Source of the DNA: JAEZRQ01 sp049294415
GTDB lineage: Bacteria > Patescibacteriota > Patescibacteriia > Patescibacteriales > UBA12465
Reading direction: 5' to 3'
DNA: 20,245 bases
Assembly: GCA_049294415.1 (NCBI GenBank)
Contig: JBAQCS010000053.1
Coordinates: 1 to 20,245, forward strand
Both the position numbers and the translations under genes were made by a program. Below are positions 15,304-20,245 of the stretch, in pieces. The notes below the pieces were generated by a model. It did not search any database, was not told where the DNA came from, and saw nothing but the letters and a program-made list of their open reading frames with translations. Position 1 is the first letter of the stretch. Every line of letters starts with the position of its first letter.

Positions 15304-16224
15304 ATGGCTAATTATAATTTTAAATACTTAGACGAAGCAGTGCTTGATGCATTAACTTTTTTTAATAAAAAGAAACCAACTAAACTCGACCTTAAAAAAA
15401 TTAACATGCCGATTGTAGTTGGTAGCGGTAATGCTTATAATGCCGGACTTATTATCTTTAAAGATAAAAACGCTTTATTTGCTACTGAAAGTAATTTTGC
15501 AGCTATGCTTAAAAATTACAAACCACTAATTAAAAATGGTTTAATCAAAGAAGCTGTAGTTATTTCAGCTTCAGGCGAAAAGGATTCTGTTTGGGAAGTT
15601 AAGGCTGCTAAAAAAGCGGGACTTAAAACAATCTTAATGACTTGCGTAGCTGACTCTAGTGCTGCCAAAATAGCTGATTCTGTTATTGCTTATCGCAAAC
15701 TAGCTGAACCATATACTTATAATACTTCGACTTATTTAGGCATGATTCTAAGCGCTACTGGTGAAAATCCGCTAGCTATTAAAAACTTTTTAAAGAAAAT
15801 AAATTTGCCTAGACGATTCAAAAAATATTCTGCCTATTCTTTTGTCTTACCAGATGAATATGGTGCAATTGCTCCCATGTTAGATATTAAACGCCATGAA
15901 TTATTTGGTCCTAAAATGTCATTACGCGCTTTTTCTAGCGGCGAGGCTAGGCACGCTAAATTTGTAATTCGTGATGATAAAGAATTAGTAATTAGTTTTG
16001 GTGAAAATAAATTTTTTGGCTCACCTAAATCCAGACTGGAAATTAAATTACCTAAAACTGCTAACTCTGGATTAGTAATGGCCCTAAGCTATTATGTAAT
16101 TGGCTTTATGCAAAGATCGAAGCCAAGTTACTTTATGAAGAATATTGAAAGATATTGTACTGACGACGGCTATAAAGCTTACGGGTCCACTAAACCATTT
16201 GATGTAATTGTTCCTGGAAATTAA
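15304..16224 (+). CDS. Double SIS-domain (sugar isomerase-like) protein
   Basis: This 306-residue cytoplasmic protein has two SIS-type halves. The first contains VVGSGNAYNAG (38-48) and VVISASGEKDS (85-95), the phosphosugar-binding loops, with EPYTYNTSTYLGMIL (135-149) in the place of the SIS helix motif. The second contains SLRAFSSGEARHAKFVIRDDKE (206-227), which parallels the AEAYxxGELKHGPLALID segment of the isomerase half of GlmS. Such proteins bind or isomerise phosphorylated sugars, for example GlmS-like deaminases, AgaS, or phosphoglucose/phosphomannose isomerases. No glutaminase domain is present, and the catalytic details do not match one family clearly, so the substrate is unknown. 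It has its own promoter and terminator and is monocistronic. No Shine-Dalgarno. Confidence 0.75.
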   Translation: MANYNFKYLDEAVLDALTFFNKKKPTKLDLKKINMPIVVGSGNAYNAGLIIFKDKNALFATESNFAAMLKNYKPLIKNGLIKEAVVISASGEKDSVWEVKAAKKAGLKTILMTCVADSSAAKIADSVIAYRKLAEPYTYNTSTYLGMILSATGENPLAIKNFLKKINLPRRFKKYSAYSFVLPDEYGAIAPMLDIKRHELFGPKMSLRAFSSGEARHAKFVIRDDKELVISFGENKFFGSPKSRLEIKLPKTANSGLVMALSYYVIGFMQRSKPSYFMKNIERYCTDDGYKAYGSTKPFDVIVPGN

Positions 16225-16231
16225 TATCAAG

Positions 16232-16262
16232 AAAAAAGCTCGGAATTACTTCCGAGCTTTTT
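16232..16262. terminator. Bidirectional intrinsic terminator between convergent genes
   Basis: A stem of GCTCGGAA/TTCCGAGC plus flanking A-T pairs encloses the loop TTAC, with six A on one side and five T on the other. It lies between the SIS-domain stop (16224) and the stop of the convergent small gene (16268) and should serve both. Confidence 0.9.
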
Positions 16263-16267
16263 AAAAA

Positions 16268-16684
16268 CTAAGCATTTTCTAGTTTAGTTTCATTGATGGC
16301 CTTTTTTATATACTCTTCCGGCTCTGCAAAAAAATCCATAATGGTCCGTATTATGGCCGAATCTTTTAAATCCTTTTTACTAAGCGGGGATAAGAACTGA
16401 CCAAAGCTTAGCAAAGCAAATTTATAACTATCTTCCAATTTTACCAGCTCTAAAACTGGAACTCCTTGAAAATCAAAAAATGTTTTGAGAGGCATTTTTT
16501 TGACGCCCCAGAATTCACTTGGCTGGCAAACTTTAAAATATTTATCCAGCATGGATGAAATCAATTTATTGTCTTCCAGGAGATTTTTAAAAAGAGCGTT
16601 GCATAGAATTACTGAACTGCTCAACTGGTCATCTTGAAATCTGTAAAAAAACATGTGTTTTTCAATAACTTTTTCGCTACTCAT
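16268..16684 (-). CDS. Hypothetical protein, 138 residues
   Basis: I do not recognise this protein. It is 138 residues long and soluble-looking, with no signal peptide or clear membrane segment. It is rich in Phe, Leu, Lys and Ser and appears mainly helical, with one likely beta segment (VPVLELVKLEDSYKFALLSFG, about 76-96). It begins MSSEKVIEKHMFFYRF. Two Cys at about 28 and 53 do not form a metal motif. The frame is supported by its own promoter-like sequence upstream and by terminators on both sides. It is a single-gene unit convergent with the SIS-domain gene and may be lineage-restricted. Confidence 0.7.
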   Translation of the reverse strand: MSSEKVIEKHMFFYRFQDDQLSSSVILCNALFKNLLEDNKLISSMLDKYFKVCQPSEFWGVKKMPLKTFFDFQGVPVLELVKLEDSYKFALLSFGQFLSPLSKKDLKDSAIIRTIMDFFAEPEEYIKKAINETKLENA

Positions 16685-16740
16685 TTTCTTATTTTTTAGA
16701 TGTTAAACTAATATTTTTAAAGTACAAAAATTAACGTAAT

Positions 16741-16769
16741 AAATTACCATTACCAAATAACCGTGTCAA
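16741..16769 (-). promoter_or_regulatory. Probable promoter of the 138-residue gene
   Basis: On the minus strand a perfect -35 TTGACA (16769-16764) with a 17-bp spacer leads to a poor -10 TAATTT (16746-16741) preceded by TGG, an extended -10 arrangement. It lies just beyond the gpmI terminator and about 57 bp before the ATG. Confidence 0.5.
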
Positions 16770-16776
16770 TCCTAAT

Positions 16777-16807
16777 AAAAAGCTCTGTTTCTATTACAGA
16801 GCTTTTT
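16777..16807 (-). terminator. Intrinsic terminator of gpmI
   Basis: An 11-bp stem AAAAAGCTCTG/CAGAGCTTTTT encloses a 9-base loop and starts 7 bp beyond the gpmI stop. The T run on the minus-strand side fits termination of gpmI. Confidence 0.85.
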
Positions 16808-16813
16808 AAAAAA

Positions 16814-18379
16814 TTAAACTAAACTATGTCCTGTCATTTCTTTCGGCTTCTTTAATTTCATTAATTTCAAAACTGTTGGAGCCACATCAGCCAAACGACC
16901 ATCTACTTCTAATTTATCTAAAGCTATTTTTTTAATTTTCTTATTAGCTAATTCAGCATTTACCACTATAAATGGTACTGGATTTAAAGAGTGTTCTTTG
17001 ATAATAGCTTTCTTCTTAAAATCATACATTTCATCAGCATTACCATGATCAGCTGTGACAAGGACTGTGCCACCGCGACGTAAAATATCAGTAACTATTT
17101 TTTTAAGACTTGCATCTACTGCTCTAATTCCTTTAACGGCCGCTGGAATATTACCAGTGTGACCAACCATATCAGCATTAGCAAAATTAACTAACACAAA
17201 ATCATATGTATCTTTTTTCAACTCTTCTAATAATTTAGAGGTAATTAATTTAGCGGACATTTCTGGTTTAGTGGCATAACTATCAACACGTGGCGAAGGA
17301 ATTAAAACACGATCCTCACCTGCAAAAGAAACTTCATTGCCACCATTAAAGAAATAAGTAACATGGGCATACTTTTCAGTTTCAGCAATACGAAGTTGAC
17401 GAAGTCCTGCTTCAGAAATAATTTCTCCCAAACAACGAGTTGGGCGAATAGACGGAAAAGCCACATGCAGTCCTAGATTTTTTTCATAATCAGTGAAGGC
17501 TACAAAATATAAATCTTTTAATAAGACACTTCTTTTTAAATCAGCTGATTTTAATTTATTGTCGATAAAGGCACGAGTAATTTCTCTAGCACGATCAGCT
17601 CGGTAATTAAAAAAAGTAACAGCATCACCATTTTTTATAACCTTACTGCCCTTGATAACAACTGGTAACATTTCCTCATCATAAACCTGTTTATCATAAC
17701 TAGCACGAATTGCCTCATCAGCTGAATCAAATTTTTCACCAGCCCCATTAACCATAGCCTCATAAGCTTTAGTAACTCTCTCCCAGTGATTGTCGCGGTC
17801 CATGGCATAAAAACGACCAGAAATTGTAGCCACCTTACCAATATTAAGCTTAGCCATTTCTTTTTCTAAAGCTGCCACGTAACGACGACCACTATCGCGA
17901 GCTGTATCACGACCATCTAAAAAAGCATGAACGTAAACTTCTTTAATGCCAGTTTTTTTAGCGTAAGCCAGTAAGGCGAACAAGTGTTCTAATGAAGAAT
18001 GAACTCTGCCATCAGACACTAAACCCATAATATGCCAAGCGCCTTTAGTTTTTTTCAAATGGGTTACGGTAGCCTTAAATTCAGCATTATCAAAAAAAGA
18101 TTTATCAGAAATTGCCTTATTAACCATTAATAAATCTTGATATACTACACGGCCAGCCCCTAAGTTAAGATGACCAACTTCACTATTACCAAAGACGCCG
18201 CGAGGTAAACCCACCTTCTCCTCAGAAGCGTGTAATAATTTAACCGGGTATTTGGAGGCTAATTCATCAAAAAAAAGCGGTCTAGCACAGCTTATAGCGT
18301 TCCCTTTAGATGTTTTAGTAATTCCCCAACCATCTAAAATGATTAAAGCTAGTGGTTGTTTTTGATTTTTATTTTTCAT
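16814..18379 (-). CDS. gpmI: 2,3-bisphosphoglycerate-independent phosphoglycerate mutase
   Basis: GpmI interconverts 3-phosphoglycerate and 2-phosphoglycerate in glycolysis without a bisphosphoglycerate cofactor, using two manganese ions and a phosphoserine intermediate. At 521 residues the length is normal. The metal- and substrate-binding motifs are in order: LDGWG with Asp16; GNSEVGHLNLGAGR with catalytic Ser66; VSDGRVHSS with His127; DGRD at 155-158; GRFYAMDRDNHWERV at 188-202; NYRADRAREI at 258-267; NADMVGHTGN with Asp403 and His407; TADHGNADEM with Asp444 and His445; and EHSLNPVPF with His463. All expected active-site residues are present. The ATG is directly preceded by TTTTATAAT with no Shine-Dalgarno. 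It is divergent from the M23 peptidase gene across 141 bp and ends at its own terminator. Confidence 0.98.
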   Translation of the reverse strand: MKNKNQKQPLALIILDGWGITKTSKGNAISCARPLFFDELASKYPVKLLHASEEKVGLPRGVFGNSEVGHLNLGAGRVVYQDLLMVNKAISDKSFFDNAEFKATVTHLKKTKGAWHIMGLVSDGRVHSSLEHLFALLAYAKKTGIKEVYVHAFLDGRDTARDSGRRYVAALEKEMAKLNIGKVATISGRFYAMDRDNHWERVTKAYEAMVNGAGEKFDSADEAIRASYDKQVYDEEMLPVVIKGSKVIKNGDAVTFFNYRADRAREITRAFIDNKLKSADLKRSVLLKDLYFVAFTDYEKNLGLHVAFPSIRPTRCLGEIISEAGLRQLRIAETEKYAHVTYFFNGGNEVSFAGEDRVLIPSPRVDSYATKPEMSAKLITSKLLEELKKDTYDFVLVNFANADMVGHTGNIPAAVKGIRAVDASLKKIVTDILRRGGTVLVTADHGNADEMYDFKKKAIIKEHSLNPVPFIVVNAELANKKIKKIALDKLEVDGRLADVAPTVLKLMKLKKPKEMTGHSLV

Positions 18380-18417
18380 ATTATAAAATGTTAGCTATTG
18401 ACAGATTTTCCAGCAAA

Positions 18418-18447
18418 TTGACTCAAAATCATCAAAGATGATACTAT
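18418..18447 (+). promoter_or_regulatory. Probable promoter of the M23 peptidase gene, with an inverted repeat in the spacer
   Basis: On the plus strand, -35 TTGACT (18418-18423), an 18-bp spacer and -10 TACTAT (18442-18447) predict a start about 65 nt before the ATG. The spacer contains the perfect inverted repeat ATCATC-AAA-GATGAT (18428-18442), a possible operator. Confidence 0.5.
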
Positions 18448-18520
18448 AAATTAATAATACTATATTAATCATATTAAAGACAATTCTGTAAAACTGAAGA
18501 ATTTTTTTATTAACCTATTA

Positions 18521-19867
18521 ATGATTTTAGTTAAATCATTAATAGTTATCAAGAGGCTGCTTTACGGCGTGGCAATTACCATCCTAAGGCCGATTTTTTT
18601 GTTATTTAAATTCCTGTTAACCAAACCATTAATTAAATTATATTACCTAGTCTTTAAGCTCAAGAAGTCTGGTATAGCTGAAAGTCCTTGGCAAGAACTA
18701 ATTAGACGCCGCGCTTTACATGTTTTAGTTTTTAGCATGACTTTAGTTATGGTTTTAACTAATATAGTTAATGCCAACAAAGAAAATGAAAATCCTGCCA
18801 AATTAGCTAATAAAACTATTATTTCCCATTTAGTAAAGAATGAATTTAGCACTATTACTGATGACAGTGAATTAATAGAGCAAACACTCAACATGAAGCA
18901 ACTACTCGCTTCTGGCCAAGAAAGATATCGAGATTTTAAAACAGTTATTCAAAATAGATTAATACTTAATGAAGAGGAAGTTGTTGATGATGATTTAGCC
19001 TATGCTGGTGATTATTTAGTTAGCGGTTCCCCTTTTGGCCAAGTAAGTGGTGACAATAATCAAAATACTGGCACCGAACAACCAGTTCAAAATCGTTCTG
19101 AAATTATATATTATACTGTTAATAATGGCGATACTATTTCTTCAATCGCTAAGAAATTTGGCATTAGCGTCAATACTATTTTGTGGTCTAATAATTTAAC
19201 CGCTTTTAGTTTAATTAGAGCTGGTAATCAATTAAGCATTTTACCAACCTCTGGTGTGACCTATAAAGTTAAAAGTGGTGATACTGTTGGTAAAATTGCT
19301 AGAAATTTTGGTGTTGAAGAAGACAAAATATTCCAATATAATAATATTAAAAGCGCTAATGGCTTAGTTATTGGACAAACAGTTATTATTCCTGGAGGCA
19401 AACAAATTACAGCTAGTAGCAATATCGCTAAGGCTGTTAGTAGTACTAAGAACAATGCGGCGGCTGTTATTGAAAAATTGGTAAATCCTAAAAAAGCTCC
19501 AGCTTCTGGTGCTAAAATGGCTTGGCCAACTGAAGGTCACCGTATCACTCAATATTATTCTTGGCGTCACACTGGGCTTGATATTGCTAATAAAGTTGGC
19601 ACGCCGTTATATGCTGCTGAAGCTGGTAAGGTTGAATTCTCTGGTTGGAGTAATGGTTATGGTAATAATGTAGTTATTAATCATGGCGGCGGCAAAAAGA
19701 CTCGTTACGCTCACGCCTCAAAATTATTTGTTAAGGTAGGTGAAAGCGTAGAGAGAGGTGAACAAATTGCCAACATGGGTTCTACTGGTTGGTCAACTGG
19801 CTCACATATTCACTTTGAAGTTATTATTAATGGTACTAAATATAATCCTTTAAGTTATATAAAATAA
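18521..19867 (+). CDS. Membrane-anchored LysM-LysM-M23 family peptidase
   Basis: This 448-residue enzyme probably cuts peptidoglycan cross-links outside the cell membrane, in wall remodelling or division. The N-terminus has hydrophobic stretches at about 7-46 and a clear membrane segment at about 65-85. A charged, likely helical region and a low-complexity linker (about 165-192) follow. Two LysM domains (about 196-241 and 247-291, each with a GDT-x4-IA-x3-G core) bind glycan chains. The M23 (lysostaphin/LytM-like) domain at about 334-448 has the zinc ligands His350 and Asp354 in HTGLDIA and His431 in HIHF, with His398 and His429 as the other active-site histidines. All catalytic residues are present, so it is probably active and not an EnvC-like activator. 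The 88-residue membrane protein gene follows after 11 bp. No Shine-Dalgarno. Confidence 0.95.
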   Translation: MILVKSLIVIKRLLYGVAITILRPIFLLFKFLLTKPLIKLYYLVFKLKKSGIAESPWQELIRRRALHVLVFSMTLVMVLTNIVNANKENENPAKLANKTIISHLVKNEFSTITDDSELIEQTLNMKQLLASGQERYRDFKTVIQNRLILNEEEVVDDDLAYAGDYLVSGSPFGQVSGDNNQNTGTEQPVQNRSEIIYYTVNNGDTISSIAKKFGISVNTILWSNNLTAFSLIRAGNQLSILPTSGVTYKVKSGDTVGKIARNFGVEEDKIFQYNNIKSANGLVIGQTVIIPGGKQITASSNIAKAVSSTKNNAAAVIEKLVNPKKAPASGAKMAWPTEGHRITQYYSWRHTGLDIANKVGTPLYAAEAGKVEFSGWSNGYGNNVVINHGGGKKTRYAHASKLFVKVGESVERGEQIANMGSTGWSTGSHIHFEVIINGTKYNPLSYIK

Positions 19868-19878
19868 TTAAATATCAT

Positions 19879-20145
19879 ATGGACATTTGGCAAATTGTTG
19901 GTGGACTAGCTACAACTCTAGTTGGCTTATCACTAGTTATAAAAACTGATTGGTATATGGAAAATTTTGGTAGAGTTGAATGGTTCGAGGATAACTTGGG
20001 ATCTAGCGGAGGCACTCGTTTAGGCTATAAACTATTAGGCCTTTTAATAATGTTCGTTGGTATTGTGGTTATGACCGGTAGTGGCGGAACTTTTTTTGGC
20101 TGGCTTTTTTCACCATTAACTAAATGGTCAAATCCTCAGGTTTAA
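19879..20145 (+). CDS. Small two-segment membrane protein, unknown function
   Basis: I do not recognise the family of this 88-residue protein. Hydrophobic segments at about 3-21 and 52-77 flank a polar loop (about 22-50) that contains aromatic and acidic residues (WYMENFGRVEWFEDNLG) and a Gly/Ser stretch. The predicted shape is a helical hairpin with both ends on the same side. It begins 11 bp after the peptidase gene, so the two are probably co-transcribed and could act together at the envelope. That link is inferred from position only. No terminator is visible behind it; the tRNA promoter starts 8 bp after its stop. Confidence 0.8.
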   Translation: MDIWQIVGGLATTLVGLSLVIKTDWYMENFGRVEWFEDNLGSSGGTRLGYKLLGLLIMFVGIVVMTGSGGTFFGWLFSPLTKWSNPQV

Positions 20146-20152
20146 TTTTTAC

Positions 20153-20181
20153 TTGACCTGTTATAATTATTAATATAATAT
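20153..20181 (+). promoter_or_regulatory. Promoter of tRNA-Ala
   Basis: -35 TTGACC (20153-20158) with a 17-bp spacer precedes TAATAT (20176-20181); a better TATAAT hexamer at 20174-20179 has a 15-bp spacer. A further extended -10 TGTTATAAT lies at 20159-20167. Transcription would start about 10 bases before the tRNA. Confidence 0.6.
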
Positions 20182-20198
20182 AGAAAAAGAAAATTAGC

Positions 20199-20245
20199 GG
20201 GCCCCTAGCTCAGCTGGTTAGAGCACCTGCTTTGCAAGCAGGGGG
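20199..20245 (+). tRNA. tRNA-Ala (anticodon TGC), 3' part cut by window end
   Basis: The acceptor strand GGGCCCC (20199-20205) and TA at positions 8-9 are followed by the D arm GCTC...GAGC, then the anticodon stem CCTGC/GCAGG with loop TTTGCAA. The anticodon TGC (20233-20235) reads GCN alanine codons. The T arm, the 3' acceptor strand and CCA (if encoded) lie beyond the window. Confidence 0.95.

Noticed and set aside
17635..17841. 68-codon minus-strand frame inside gpmI
   Set aside because: Out-of-frame overlap with gpmI, where all catalytic motifs are in the annotated frame.
18643..18894. Minus-strand frames antisense to the M23 peptidase (also at 19261-19455 and 19364-19570)
   Set aside because: Shadows of a clear LysM/M23 coding sequence, without their own start signals or recognisable content.
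1..20245. CRISPR array, insertion sequence, prophage or toxin-antitoxin content
   Set aside because: I saw no regularly spaced repeats, terminal inverted repeats, transposase or phage motifs, or paired small toxin-antitoxin frames; the window is housekeeping in character.

Overview
The window is AT-rich, densely coded chromosomal DNA that most resembles a member of the Candidate Phyla Radiation (Patescibacteria). The clues are compact versions of core genes, an MurE-type ligase that lacks the usual N-terminal domain, a LysM/M23 peptidase with a long membrane-embedded N-terminus, several small orphan proteins, and an almost total absence of Shine-Dalgarno sequences. The phylum-level call is inference; no 16S rRNA gene is present. 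None of the recognisable proteins contains an in-frame TGA, and the cation transporter ends in TGA, so the ordinary bacterial code fits and the UGA-glycine code of Gracilibacteria/Absconditabacteria does not.

Layout. (1) 4-7343, minus strand: rpoC and rpoB, the two large RNA polymerase subunits, preceded by a strong sigma70-type promoter and a leader of about 225 nt. The leader holds a possible 14-codon upstream ORF, a terminator-like hairpin and DnaA-box-like sequences. (2) 7637-9061, minus: MurE-like Mur ligase with its own extended -10 promoter. (3) 9256-13851, minus: a probable operon of a cation-diffusion-facilitator transporter, FtsK translocase and an anchored extracytoplasmic protein of unknown function, running from a good promoter at 13886-13914 to a terminator at 9195-9233. 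(4) 13973-15187, minus: yebC then ruvC, 3 bp apart, ending at a terminator. (5) 15304-16224, plus: a double SIS-domain protein, transcribed away from yebC and ending at a hairpin terminator shared with the convergent small orphan gene at 16268-16684. (6) 16814-18379, minus: gpmI (cofactor-independent phosphoglycerate mutase). (7) 18521-20145, plus: a LysM-LysM-M23 peptidoglycan hydrolase followed after 11 bp by an 88-residue membrane protein. (8) 20199 to the window end: the 5' part of tRNA-Ala(UGC), with a promoter.

Functionally this is a housekeeping region: transcription (rpoBC), cell wall and division (Mur ligase, FtsK, M23 peptidase), Holliday-junction resolution (RuvC), gene regulation or translation support (YebC), glycolysis (GpmI) and metal homeostasis (CDF). 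I see no CRISPR array, transposon, phage gene or toxin-antitoxin pair. No intergenic stretch exceeds 300 bases; the longest is the 293-bp rpoB upstream region. The observations most worth following are the rpoBC leader and its DnaA-box cluster, the single perfect Shine-Dalgarno hidden inside rpoB against an SD-free background, the acidic tail beyond the FtsK gamma domain, and the truncated Mur ligase.
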